Source: Mucilaginibacter sp. | Lineage (GTDB): Bacteria > Bacteroidota > Bacteroidia > Sphingobacteriales > Sphingobacteriaceae | Direction: 5' to 3' | Assembly: GCA_030445275.1 (NCBI GenBank) | Contig: JAUCSE010000001.1 | Span: 23,305 to 87,304 of the forward strand | Length of the DNA stretch: 64,000 bases | Shown here: positions 49,688-58,007 of the stretch, piece after piece | How the letters are laid out: every line of letters begins with the position of its first letter | Position numbering within the stretch: position 1 is the stretch's first letter | Position numbers and translations under genes: made by a program | Notes under the pieces: model-generated | The model's input: the letters and a program-made list of their open reading frames with translations, nothing else | What the model was told of the DNA's origin: nothing | Databases searched by the model: none

Positions 49688-50006
49688 AAGATTTCTAACA
49701 GATAGAAAAAAACATGTCATTGCGAGGCACGAAGCAATCTCTCCCCGTTGCCTGTGTCCTCACAGGCAAAATGCAAATCGTCTGTGAGGACACAGACGAT
49801 GGTTAAATAAGGGTGTCATGCTGAGCTTGTCGAAGCATGTGGGCAGGCCTCTACACGCGATCCTTCGACAAGCTCAGGATGACAGGCCATCTTTTCTTTG
49901 GGCAGACCTCACAGCTCCTGACCCTCTCAACAAAATAACTTCGGACTTCTCAACAAAATTTTTCCCAGATATTCTATGGAACTTTGCATCTGTATTATAT
50001 TAGTAT
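49688..50006. repeat. Mosaic of repeat fragments between two plus-strand genes
   Basis: Within 319 nt: 49715-49744 is only the left arm of the GTCATTGCGAGGCACGAAG family; 49753-49793 is a different hairpin (TGTGTCCTCACAG with CTGTGAGGACACA); 49814-49884 is a complete TGTCATGCTGAGCTTGTC palindrome. The missing right arm of the first element was probably replaced. Confidence 0.8.
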
Positions 50007-50669
50007 ATGGAAATTAAAATGATCATTACAGGAGCTACCGGACTGGTAGGCGAAGGGGTATTGTTTGAATGCCTGGATCATCCGGATATAAAACAGGTGC
50101 TGATGGTAAACCGCAAACCTTATAATGCAAAACACCCCAAGCTGAAAGAGCTGATTGTACCTGATTTTTTCGACTTGGATAAATTCAGCGATCAGCTAAT
50201 CGGTTATGATGCCTGCTTTTATTGCGCTGGCATAAGTTCGAATGGGCTAAATGAAGCAGAGTATAGCCATATTACTTATGATACAACCTTGCACTTTGCA
50301 CAAACATTGGTAAATCTTAATCCCGATATGGTTTTTAGCCATATATCAGGCAGTCACTCGGATAGTTCTGAAAAGGGTAAAATTATGTGGGCGCGTGTAA
50401 AAGGTAAAACCGAAAATGCCCTGATGAAGTTACCCTTTAAAAAAGTGTACAATTTTCGCCCCGGTTTTATGAAGCCAACGCCCGGGCAAAAAAATGTTAA
50501 ATCCTTTTACAAATTCATTGGCAGCTTATACCCGTTATTACGTTTATTATTTCCCAATAATGTAAGCACCATGAGCGAGGCAGGACAAGCCATGGTTAAT
50601 AGTGTACTAAGAGGCTATCCAAAACAAATATTGGAAGTAAGGGATATTAAGTTACTGGCTAAAGCATAA
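50007..50669 (+). CDS. NAD(P)-binding Rossmann-fold protein (atypical SDR)
   Basis: A short atypical short-chain dehydrogenase of 220 residues: GATGLVGEGVLFECL at about 8-22 is the nucleotide motif, then DACFYCAGISS and SHISGSHSDSSEKGKIMWARVKGKTE. The classical YxxxK is not evident (the equivalent region reads WARVKGK), as in the NmrA/HTATIP2-like subgroup, so it may bind NADP without ordinary catalysis. It is convergent with aroK (6-nt gap). Confidence 0.82.
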   Translation: MEIKMIITGATGLVGEGVLFECLDHPDIKQVLMVNRKPYNAKHPKLKELIVPDFFDLDKFSDQLIGYDACFYCAGISSNGLNEAEYSHITYDTTLHFAQTLVNLNPDMVFSHISGSHSDSSEKGKIMWARVKGKTENALMKLPFKKVYNFRPGFMKPTPGQKNVKSFYKFIGSLYPLLRLLFPNNVSTMSEAGQAMVNSVLRGYPKQILEVRDIKLLAKA

Positions 50670-50675
50670 GAGGTA

Positions 50676-51176
50676 TTAAGCCTCAATTGCTGCTTCCAGT
50701 TTTTCAACAGATAGATCAATGCCATCAACAATATGGCTGGCTTGCAGGTAATAATCCTCGCGCTCGGCAAGTTTGCCGGTAATAAATTCAACCAGTTCCT
50801 CGCCTTTTTTGCCTTGGAGTACCGGGCGTACGGTTTTGCTGTTCTCCAGCCTGTCGGCCAGGGTTTTGGGCGATAGTTTGATGTACAGGGTTTGGCCGTT
50901 GGTGTTCATCCACTGCATATGGTCAAAAAAACAGGGCAGGCCACCACCGGTTGATACCACCACGTTTTCGGGATATTCGGTTTGTTTCAATACATCTGAT
51001 TCTAGCTGGCGGAAGGCATCTTCGCCAAAACTCGAAAAATATTCGGCTATGCTCATGCCGGCCTTTGCTTCAAGCGCATGGTCAAGATCAATAAATTCGT
51101 AACCTAATTTAGCTGCCAGTTTACGGCCCCAGGTGGTTTTACCACAGCCCATAAAACCGACCAAAAAATACTTCAT
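50676..51176 (-). CDS. aroK: Shikimate kinase
   Basis: Phosphorylates shikimate at O-3 with ATP in aromatic amino-acid synthesis. P-loop GFMGCGKTTWG at about 7-17, DLDH at 32-35 (Walker-B-like/shikimate site), STGGGLPC near residue 77 and the lid region RPVL. The 166 residues fit AroK. It is last in a minus-strand run after an ABC permease gene (7-nt gap). Confidence 0.95.
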   Translation of the reverse strand: MKYFLVGFMGCGKTTWGRKLAAKLGYEFIDLDHALEAKAGMSIAEYFSSFGEDAFRQLESDVLKQTEYPENVVVSTGGGLPCFFDHMQWMNTNGQTLYIKLSPKTLADRLENSKTVRPVLQGKKGEELVEFITGKLAEREDYYLQASHIVDGIDLSVEKLEAAIEA

Positions 51177-51183
51177 AACAATA

Positions 51184-52242
51184 TCAGCTTAATTTTACCC
51201 GCGGATCAATCCAAACATAAATAATATCAACCAGAATACTGATCACCACAAAAATAAAAGCGATGAATAGGATGGAGCCCATCACCACCGGAAAGTCAGA
51301 CATTTCCAGGGCATCAACCGTGGCTTTACCCAGGCCGTTGTAGCCAAAAATATATTCCACAAAAAATGATCCGGCCAGTAACGATGCAAACCAATTGGCA
51401 ATAGCCGTGATAACCGGGTTCATGGCATTTTTAAGCGCATGGCGATAAATAATGGTACGGTTACCAAGACCTTTGGCCCTGGCGGTACGTATATAATCCT
51501 GACCCAAAACATCCAGCATGGCATTGCGGGTAAGCTGCACAATAATGGCCAGTGGTCGCAACCCCAGCGTGATCATAGGTAATATTAAGTTCCGGATGCT
51601 GATCACCTCGCCCTTGAACGGGTCATAACTATACAAACTGCCCGACATATTGAGACCGGTATACTTGCTTAACTCAAACCCAAATATCCAGGCAATAATG
51701 ATCCCCGAAAAAAACGACGGCGCTGATATGCCTAAGGTTGAGAAACCAATAGCCAGCTTATCAATCCAGCTATCTTTATTCACCGCGCTTAACACACCCA
51801 GAAACACACCTATAATGATAGCAAATATCATAGCCGTTGTGGCCAGCACCAGTGTATTAGGAATAACATCCATAAGCAGGCTGGCCACATCTTTACGTGT
51901 TTGGTATGATCGGCGCAGGTAGGGCCATTTTAAGGCGATAACTTTAGCATTGCTCACTGCAAATAGCTTTACATAATGGTAACGCTGTTGTTCATCGGCA
52001 CTGTTTAAATGAATACCTATAGGCGAAAGATCATTCAGGTAATAGGCAAATTGTACAGGTATGGGTTTATCCAAACCAAATTCCTTGCGTACAGCCTGTA
52101 ATGATTGTACATCGGCGCGTTGACCTTGCGTCATCCGGGCAGGGTCGACAGGTAGAATATTAAATAGGAAGAAAACTACGAACACCACACCCAGCATTAC
52201 CGCCAGTCCGTAAAATAATTTGCGGATGAGGTAACGGATCAT
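51184..52242 (-). CDS. DppB/OppB-type ABC transporter permease
   Basis: Inner-membrane permease of the peptide/nickel import family, 352 residues. The N-terminal helix and LPVDPARMTQGQRADVQS are typical of DppB, and the EAA-like loop is DYIRTARAKGLGNRTIIYRHALKNAM. No DppC, binding protein or ATPase gene is adjacent; instead it is embedded 2 nt after a DoxX-type gene and 7 nt before aroK. Its partners must be elsewhere. Confidence 0.9.
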   Translation of the reverse strand: MIRYLIRKLFYGLAVMLGVVFVVFFLFNILPVDPARMTQGQRADVQSLQAVRKEFGLDKPIPVQFAYYLNDLSPIGIHLNSADEQQRYHYVKLFAVSNAKVIALKWPYLRRSYQTRKDVASLLMDVIPNTLVLATTAMIFAIIIGVFLGVLSAVNKDSWIDKLAIGFSTLGISAPSFFSGIIIAWIFGFELSKYTGLNMSGSLYSYDPFKGEVISIRNLILPMITLGLRPLAIIVQLTRNAMLDVLGQDYIRTARAKGLGNRTIIYRHALKNAMNPVITAIANWFASLLAGSFFVEYIFGYNGLGKATVDALEMSDFPVVMGSILFIAFIFVVISILVDIIYVWIDPRVKLS

Positions 52243-52244
52243 GC

Positions 52245-53396
52245 TTATCGTTGTTGAAAATATGTTTTTACCAGCTGATCATAAGTAGGTACCGAGTGAT
52301 AATGCCATTTATTAATGATGGTACCATTTTTAATTAGCAACACACCAGGATTGGCGCGTACCATGGTTTTAAGCGGTACACCATCGGCATAAAAAATTTC
52401 GGTCGCCAGTTTGTGTGTTTTAGCAAATGCGTTTGCGCTCTCGGCCGAGTTTGACGTAAGCAGTACCGTACGGATGTTGTAATTTTCGGTAGCATTAATA
52501 GCCAGCGCATTCAGGCGATTTATGGCTTCGCCATTGGCTTTGTCCAGTTCATAAGCTACAATTACCAGGGTATAAAATGGACTGGAGAGCAGTTCTTTGG
52601 TATAATCATTACCCTGCCCATCCTGTATAGACAGATCGCGTATTTTGGGTTCAAAGCCTTTCTTGATCAGGCGACTTTCGGGGTTGCCAACAACTTCCCA
52701 GTTGGCATCCTGCCAGATATTAGTTTTAAGATATTCCTTATCACTCATTACCTTGGTTTCGCCTGTTTTTTTATTTTTAAGATTATAGGTAACCTCAAAC
52801 ACATCAAGCGGTGCACCGGCCGGAATCTTCATTTCTTCCAGTATATTGGCTCCAACCTTGTAAGGTAAAAAATCAATAATAGGCATAAAGTTATAGGTAT
52901 ATATACCAAAACCTACAGATACAATGGCAGCGCCTATCAGCCATTTGTCACCGGTTTTTGGCTTAAACAAAGGTTTTATTTTGGTACGATTGATAAACAG
53001 CACCAATACCAGCAGCAGCAAAACCATATCCTTACTGAACGATTGCCATGGGGTTAGCGGGATAGCATCGCCAAAACAACCGCAGGTTTGTACCACCTTA
53101 AAGAAAGCGGAGTAAAAAGTTAAAAAGCCAAAAAAGATGATGAGCAGCAGCAGACCCCAGGTTATTTTTACAGCACGTACACCAATAAGCAACGCAAAAC
53201 CTAACAGCATTTCAAGCGCACATAGCAAAATAGCCATGCTTAGTGCAAAGCCATTTAAAAAGGTGATGTGGAAAACCTCGAAATACTCTTCCAGCTTATA
53301 AGAAAATCCAAGTGGATCATTAGCCTTTATCAGTCCCGAAAAAATAAATAGCAAGCCAACGGCTATCCTGCAAAACCAAATAAGGCTGTTTTTCAT
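52245..53396 (-). CDS. BT_3928-like DoxX/MauE membrane protein with thioredoxin-like tail
   Basis: Membrane protein of 383 residues. Four helices in the first 140 residues form a DoxX/MauE-like module with the motif TCGCFGDAIPL on the outer side, where a CxC pair could take part in disulfide exchange. The C-terminal part (about 250-383) resembles a thioredoxin-like domain (LVIVAYELDKANGEAINRL, PGVLLIKNGTIINKWHY) without a CxxC. This gene commonly follows the DUF1599 gene in Bacteroidota, as here (18-nt gap). The exact function is unknown. Confidence 0.8.
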   Translation of the reverse strand: MKNSLIWFCRIAVGLLFIFSGLIKANDPLGFSYKLEEYFEVFHITFLNGFALSMAILLCALEMLLGFALLIGVRAVKITWGLLLLIIFFGFLTFYSAFFKVVQTCGCFGDAIPLTPWQSFSKDMVLLLLVLVLFINRTKIKPLFKPKTGDKWLIGAAIVSVGFGIYTYNFMPIIDFLPYKVGANILEEMKIPAGAPLDVFEVTYNLKNKKTGETKVMSDKEYLKTNIWQDANWEVVGNPESRLIKKGFEPKIRDLSIQDGQGNDYTKELLSSPFYTLVIVAYELDKANGEAINRLNALAINATENYNIRTVLLTSNSAESANAFAKTHKLATEIFYADGVPLKTMVRANPGVLLIKNGTIINKWHYHSVPTYDQLVKTYFQQR

Positions 53397-53414
53397 CTTT
53401 ATATATAGATATGT

Positions 53415-53954
53415 TTATTGTATTCCAAGTTTAATTAGGGCAAATACCGAATAGTTCAGCATGTCCTGGTAATTGGCCTTTACACCTTCTGATGCCTCGG
53501 TAAGGCCCTGGTTGTCTTCAATTTGTTTAACGCGTAACAGTTTCATCAATATCAGATCCGTTAATGAGCTGATACGCATATCGCGCCAGGCTTCGCCATA
53601 ATCATGGTTTTTGGCAAACATCAGCTCCTTGGTTTCATTCACCTTTTCGTCGAATAGCCTTTCTACATGATCAGGGGCAAGTTCAACAGGTGTATCCGGG
53701 CGGCATTCCAGCTGCATCATTGCTATAGCACAGTAGTTTACTATACCAATATACTCGCCGGTAATATCCTCGCCCACTTTTGATACCTTTTTTTCCTCCA
53801 GCGTACGTATGCGCTGGGCTTTAATAAATATCTGGTCGGTGATAGATTGCGGGCGGAGTATACGCCAGGCGGTTCCATAATCGCGGGTCTTTTTCATGAA
53901 AAGGCCCTTACAAATGTTAATAACTGCGTCGTATTCTGCTGCGGTGTTAGCCAA
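53415..53954 (-). CDS. DUF1599 protein with two internal copies
   Basis: A 179-residue protein made of two similar halves. The first has KKTRDYGTAWRILRPQSITD and the second AKNHDYGEAWRDMRISSLTD, each followed by a Lys/Arg-rich helix (RIRTLEE / RVKQIED). DUF1599 domains are all-helical and have been proposed to take part in nucleotide metabolism, but no activity is established. It heads the minus-strand run DUF1599, BT_3928-like, permease, aroK, and is divergent from folP across a palindromic promoter region. Confidence 0.85.
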   Translation of the reverse strand: MANTAAEYDAVINICKGLFMKKTRDYGTAWRILRPQSITDQIFIKAQRIRTLEEKKVSKVGEDITGEYIGIVNYCAIAMMQLECRPDTPVELAPDHVERLFDEKVNETKELMFAKNHDYGEAWRDMRISSLTDLILMKLLRVKQIEDNQGLTEASEGVKANYQDMLNYSVFALIKLGIQ

Positions 53955-54004
53955 AAGTGTAAATGTTTGAATGTTTGAAACGTTTGAATGCTGGACTATG
54001 CCAA

Positions 54005-54049
54005 TGTTGCAAAGTTAAATTAACTTTACAACATTTTAACTTTGCAACA
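54005..54049. promoter_or_regulatory. Palindromic divergent promoter between DUF1599 gene and folP
   Basis: The 15-nt arms TGTTGCAAAGTTAAA (54005-54019) and complement (54035-54049) each contain TAACTTTG in the outward orientation: 54037-54044 on plus, 17 nt from the folP start, and 54017-54010 on minus, 56 nt from the DUF1599 start. One inverted repeat thus supplies both -7 elements. Confidence 0.65.
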
Positions 54050-54060
54050 CTAAAACTACC

Positions 54061-54927
54061 TTGGCTAAAGATACATTTTTTCGTAAAAAGATAACCTTAA
54101 ATGCGGGCGGCAAACTTATCGATCTGTCAACGCCCAAAGTTATGGGTATTATCAATATTACACCCGACTCCTTTTATGCCGGTAGTCGCAAACCCACCGT
54201 TGATGAAGCCATGCAGCAAGTCGAAAAAATGCTGACCGATGGCGCTGCTTTTTTAGATATCGGCGCCTATTCATCGCGCCCTGGCGCGACTGATATTTCT
54301 ATTGCCGAAGAAACTGACCGCTTGTTGCCTATTGTTGAGGCTATTGTAGATGCTTTTCCTGATGCTATATTATCAATAGATACTTTCCGATCGCAGGTTG
54401 CAGAGGTAGCTATTAAAGCAGGCGCGCATATCATCAATGATATTTCAGGCGGGCAGCTGGATGCGGATATGTTTGCAACTGTGGCACGTTTGCAAGTACC
54501 TTATATATTGATGCACATGAAGGGTAATCCGAAAAACATGGTACAGCTGGCCCAATATGATGATGTATTTACCGAGGTGCTTGATTATTTTGTATCCCGG
54601 TATCAGCAATTGAAGCAACTGGGTGTTCATGATGTTATTATTGACCCCGGCTTTGGTTTCGCCAAGAATCATGAACATGGTTATGCACTAATGAACCGCC
54701 TGCAGGATTTTGACATATTAGAGTTGCCCATGCTGGTGGGAGTATCCCGTAAAAGGATGATCTATGGTTTACTGGGCAGCACCGCCACCGAAGCGCTAAA
54801 TGGCACTACGGTTTTAAATACCATTAGCCTGATGAAGGGCGCTAATATTTTAAGAGTGCATGATGTGAAGGAGGCTGTAGAAGCGGTAAAGATATGGGAG
54901 GCGGTAAAGGGAGTTGAAAAAAAATAA
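54061..54927 (+). CDS. folP: Dihydropteroate synthase
   Basis: Condenses p-aminobenzoate with hydroxymethyl-dihydropterin diphosphate in folate synthesis; the sulfonamide target. The 288 residues show MGIINITPDSFYAGS near 29-43, FLDIGAYSSRPGA, SIDTFRS, INDISGG and the C-terminal RVHDV. The start is TTG 54061; later ATG codons would remove conserved residues. In many Bacteroidota the diadenylate cyclase gene follows folP, but here an exported SnoaL-like gene follows. Confidence 0.95.
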   Translation: MAKDTFFRKKITLNAGGKLIDLSTPKVMGIINITPDSFYAGSRKPTVDEAMQQVEKMLTDGAAFLDIGAYSSRPGATDISIAEETDRLLPIVEAIVDAFPDAILSIDTFRSQVAEVAIKAGAHIINDISGGQLDADMFATVARLQVPYILMHMKGNPKNMVQLAQYDDVFTEVLDYFVSRYQQLKQLGVHDVIIDPGFGFAKNHEHGYALMNRLQDFDILELPMLVGVSRKRMIYGLLGSTATEALNGTTVLNTISLMKGANILRVHDVKEAVEAVKIWEAVKGVEKK

Positions 54928-54933
54928 AGCAGC

Positions 54934-54998
54934 AGTCGCTCGTCTGGAGCCCACAAGTGTTGGCAAGAGCCGAGCGACGGCGCGGACGGCAACTGCTT
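54934..54998. repeat. GTCGCTCG...CGAGCGAC hairpin after folP
   Basis: AGCAGTCGCTCGTC and CCGAGCGACGGC form the arms, with the outer GCAGT and ACTGC also pairing. It probably acts as the folP terminator and looks like another dispersed element. Confidence 0.55.
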
Positions 54999-55053
54999 AG
55001 CACGTTTTACATTGGTATAATTTGAATATATTAGTGTTGCCAATAAAAGCGCC

Positions 55054-55509
55054 ATGAAAAAGATACTTCTATTAAGCATTGTCTTGATCCTATCTATTAA
55101 AACCTTTGCCCAACAAACAGATCAGGATGCCATAAAGCAAACCGTTAACACTTTGTTTGATGCTATGCGTAAGGGAGATAGCACGCTGTTGCGATCAACT
55201 TTTGCTAAGAATATTGTATTTCATAGTGTGGCAAACAAAAAGGAAGGCACTACACTGGTTACCGAGAACGCCAATGATTTTATAAAAGCGATAGGTACCC
55301 CGCATAAAGAAGTATACGACGAGCGCATAACCTTTAATAATATTAAAATAGACGGCGATCTGGCCAGCGTTTGGGCCCCATACAAGTTTTACCTGGGCAA
55401 AACCTTTAGCCATTGCGGTGTCGATGTTTTTCAGCTGATGAAGACCAAGGATGGCTGGAAGATCATTTACATTGTTGATACCCGGAGGAAGGATAATTGC
55501 CCGGAGTAA
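55054..55509 (+). CDS. Exported SnoaL/NTF2-like protein
   Basis: A 151-residue protein with a signal peptide (about 1-19, ending TFAQ) and a DUF4440/SnoaL-like cone fold: DQDAIKQTVNTLFDAMRKGDSTLLRSTF at the N terminus, then DGDLASVWAPYKFYLGKTFSHCGVDVFQLMKTKDGWKIIYIVD. Two cysteines (HCG and DNC) may form a disulfide. The function is unknown; such proteins bind small hydrophobic molecules. Confidence 0.85.
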   Translation: MKKILLLSIVLILSIKTFAQQTDQDAIKQTVNTLFDAMRKGDSTLLRSTFAKNIVFHSVANKKEGTTLVTENANDFIKAIGTPHKEVYDERITFNNIKIDGDLASVWAPYKFYLGKTFSHCGVDVFQLMKTKDGWKIIYIVDTRRKDNCPE

Positions 55510-55516
55510 TTTTTTT

Positions 55517-55623
55517 AAGTCTTAAGTCGGGAGTTCTGAGTCTTGTGTCTCAAATAAGAGGTTCTAAGTTGAAAAATATTTTCCACTTCCAATTTAGGAC
55601 TTAAGACTCCCGACTTAAGACTT
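55517..55623. repeat. AAGTCTTAAGTCGGGAGT inverted repeat
   Basis: Perfect 18-nt arms at 55517-55534 and 55606-55623, filling the gap between convergent genes; the right arm touches the NUDIX stop codon. The arms consist of GACTTAA-type 7-nt units. Confidence 0.85.
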
Positions 55624-56174
55624 TATAATTCGCCCAGTTTTACCAGGCCATAAAATAAACCGGCACAATGCATGGCCTGCTCAATTTTATTTTCAAGCAG
55701 TAATTTTTTTATCTCGGCTATGGTATACTCTTCAACAATAATTTCTTCGTGATCATCAAGCGACTGGCCCTGCACCCTTTTTCCACCTTTAGCTAAATAG
55801 GTAAAAGCCCGGTTGTTGCCGGTTGATGGATTAGGATAAACGGCACAAAGCAGTTCAAAATCATCAAACTGGTAACCTGTTTCCTCCAGCAGCTCACGAC
55901 GCAGTGCATCTACCGGTTTTTCATTGCTGTCAACAACACCTCCGGGTATCTCCAGCGAGATGATTCCTGCTGCATGGCGGTATTGTTTTACCATTAATAC
56001 CTTATTATCCGCAGTAATGGCAACAGCATTAACCCAACTACCATATTCTAAAACGTAGTAATCATCAACAATACGGCCATCGGGCATTTCGCATTTATCA
56101 ATACGCAGGGTAGCCCAGGGGCTTTTATGTATATAGGATGATGACAGTAATTTCCAGGTGAGATCTTTACTCAT
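55623..56174 (-). CDS. NUDIX hydrolase
   Basis: Pyrophosphohydrolase of the ADP-ribose/ADP-sugar type. From ATG 56174 it has 183 residues; the Nudix box GGVVDSNEKPVDALRRELLE followed by ETGY gives the metal-binding REXXEE. CAVYPNPSTGNN after the box is common in ADP-ribose pyrophosphatases. The longer frame upstream overlaps the preceding gene and lacks homology. It overlaps that gene by 8 nt, so the two are translationally coupled. Confidence 0.88.
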   Translation of the reverse strand: MSKDLTWKLLSSSYIHKSPWATLRIDKCEMPDGRIVDDYYVLEYGSWVNAVAITADNKVLMVKQYRHAAGIISLEIPGGVVDSNEKPVDALRRELLEETGYQFDDFELLCAVYPNPSTGNNRAFTYLAKGGKRVQGQSLDDHEEIIVEEYTIAEIKKLLLENKIEQAMHCAGLFYGLVKLGEL

Positions 56175-56571
56175 AGTTGTTCTGCAGAAATTGATAGATG
56201 GAATTTCGTTTATTAATATTTTCGAATGATGAGCGGTGATGTTTTTTTTCCAGCTGATCAAAAATAATGATCACCTTTTGTAAGGCCGTCAATGTTTCGG
56301 GATTGGGCTTAAATGGTTCACAGTGCATGTAAAGCAATTGTGCCAATGCGTCAAGCTTATCAGCATGGTAGTTTTGCTTTTGGAGCCAAAGTTCAAAATC
56401 ATCGGTAGTAAGATCAAGCAGTTCCTGTAGTTTTATACAGTACTCGTTCTGCAGCGTGGTATCTGCCAGTTTGATAAATTCATCAGATTTTGCTGTTACC
56501 TTAAAGCCTGCCAGACGAGCTATGATGAACGTTATTTTTTCTACTTCGTTAAGAATAAAGTCTTCAAACAT
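56167..56571 (-). CDS. Hypothetical helical protein upstream of NUDIX gene
   Basis: 134 residues, predicted all-helical and soluble (MFEDFILNEVEKITFIIARL at the N terminus, LDALAQLLYMHCEP in the middle). The start resembles DUF6483-type proteins, but I am not sure. It has no catalytic motif. It ends 8 nt inside the NUDIX gene, which implies joint expression. Confidence 0.65.
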   Translation of the reverse strand: MFEDFILNEVEKITFIIARLAGFKVTAKSDEFIKLADTTLQNEYCIKLQELLDLTTDDFELWLQKQNYHADKLDALAQLLYMHCEPFKPNPETLTALQKVIIIFDQLEKKHHRSSFENINKRNSIYQFLQNNYE

Positions 56572-56627
56572 CGGGTCAAGGTCAGAGATTAAAAATTATC
56601 AGGATCAGATAAATCAGTAGTCGGGAT

Positions 56628-57428
56628 CTACCAGCTGCCGCCAGAGCCGCCGCCGCCAAAATCGCCGCCGCCAAATCCGCCGAAACCGCCGCTGTCGCCA
56701 CCTCCGCCGCTATCACCTCCGCTAAAGCCGCCCCAATTGCTGCCACCGCTACCGCGGCCAAGCAAATTACCGGCTAAAAACCACCAGAAAGGGCTTGCTC
56801 CGCCACGGCTGCCAATAATTTGACGACCGCCACCACCACCCCGGTTACGGAAAATAAATACAAGGATCACGATCACAATAATGATGATAATGAGTGCACT
56901 GCCACCACCTGCACCTTTTTGAGCATTTTGCGGTTTTTTGTCGGCCTTATATTCACCTTTGGTGTATTTAATGATCTGGTCGACACCGGCATTCAAGCCG
57001 CCATAGTAGTCGCCTTGTTTAAAGCGGGGATTAATATCATTCACCCTGATCTCCTGGGTAACAATATCAGGCAGGGCACCTTCGGCGCCATAACCGGTTT
57101 GAATGGTAAGCTTACGATCGCCAAGGGCTACCAGTATCAGTATACCATTGTTTTTTCCTTTTTGCCCGATACCCCATTTACGGCCAAGCGCCGCGCCGTA
57201 TTCGTTAATATCGTAATTACCTACTGATTTAAGCATTACCACCGCAATCTGGGTGGAGGAAGAATCATTAAAGGCAACCAGCTTATCTTCCAGCTTCTGC
57301 TTGTCATCAGCCGATAGCGTATTGGTATAGTCGGTTACCAGGGTAGTTGATCGCTCCGGAAAATCCTGTGCAAAGGCTATAAAAGCACATAGCAACAGGC
57401 TAAAGAACAATATGATTTTTTTGAACAT
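56628..57428 (-). CDS. TPM-domain membrane protein with Gly-rich tail (YgcG-like)
   Basis: Exported TPM-domain protein. From ATG 57428: signal peptide (1-20), TPM domain (about 25-170, with ERSTTLVTDYTNTLS and GYGAEGALPD), one membrane helix (about 178-200) and a Gly/Ser-rich tail ending in GGDFGGGGSGGSW. The domain is found in photosystem-II repair factor TLP18.3 and in YgcG; its role in bacteria is unclear, with acid-phosphatase activity reported for plant members. It is third in the lemA/TPM/TPM operon, 10 nt after the previous gene. Confidence 0.85.
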   Translation of the reverse strand: MFKKIILFFSLLLCAFIAFAQDFPERSTTLVTDYTNTLSADDKQKLEDKLVAFNDSSSTQIAVVMLKSVGNYDINEYGAALGRKWGIGQKGKNNGILILVALGDRKLTIQTGYGAEGALPDIVTQEIRVNDINPRFKQGDYYGGLNAGVDQIIKYTKGEYKADKKPQNAQKGAGGGSALIIIIIVIVILVFIFRNRGGGGGRQIIGSRGGASPFWWFLAGNLLGRGSGGSNWGGFSGGDSGGGGDSGGFGGFGGGDFGGGGSGGSW

Positions 57429-57438
57429 GAGTTTAAAT

Positions 57439-57873
57439 TTAATCGCCATCCATAAAGGCAATATCGTCGGGCAATTCATTATTATTATCCAGGGTATGCG
57501 GAAAATATTTTTGTAGCTGTTCACCGGCAATTTTTAAGCCGGTAACAATACCTTCCACAATATCGCCGTATTTAAAATGCTGCAGCATATCCTCTTTGGT
57601 ACTATCCCAAAAATCAGCAGGAACCACTTGGTTTATGCCCGCATCACCTATAATGGCAAACTTACGGTCAACCGTAGCTACATAGATCAGCACACCATGG
57701 CGCAGCTTGGTTTTGTGCATGTTAAGCTGGTAAAAATATTTGGCTGCCCGGTCAAGTACATTTTCACTGCATTTTTTTTCAATGCACACACGGATCTCGC
57801 CCGAACTGCGGTTCTCGGCCTCTTCAATGGCTTTACGAATCCGCTGCTGTTCTTCGTCGTTAAATACAGGCAT
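57439..57873 (-). CDS. TPM-domain protein without signal peptide
   Basis: A 144-residue cytoplasmic TPM-domain protein (AIEEAENRSSGEIRVCIE, HGVLIYVATVDRKFAIIGDAGIN, EGIVTGLKIAGEQL). It lies between lemA and the exported TPM gene; this trio is a conserved Bacteroidota arrangement. The role is unknown, presumably working with LemA in envelope maintenance. Confidence 0.87.
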   Translation of the reverse strand: MPVFNDEEQQRIRKAIEEAENRSSGEIRVCIEKKCSENVLDRAAKYFYQLNMHKTKLRHGVLIYVATVDRKFAIIGDAGINQVVPADFWDSTKEDMLQHFKYGDIVEGIVTGLKIAGEQLQKYFPHTLDNNNELPDDIAFMDGD

Positions 57874-57884
57874 CTTTTTAATTG

Positions 57885-58005
57885 GTGAATTATTGAATTA
57901 GTGATTTAATGAATTCTTTACTGTTGAGTTATTGAATTAGTGATTTGATAAATTTCTTTGTAGCTCAAATCACTAATTCACTAACTCGCTAATTCACTAA
58001 TTATT
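57885..58005. repeat. ATTCACTAATT-type heptad repeat between lemA and TPM genes
   Basis: The 134-nt gap is composed of TGAATTA-, GTGATTT- and TCACTAA-like 7-nt units, arranged so that the left half is roughly complementary to the right half (AAATCACTAATTCACTAA). It would form an AT-rich stem inside the operon. Confidence 0.75.
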
Positions 58006-58007
58006 AA

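Noticed and set aside
57885..58005. Regularly repeated short units resembling a CRISPR array
   Set aside because: Units are only about 7 nt, without unique spacers, and the two halves are complementary; no cas genes are present.
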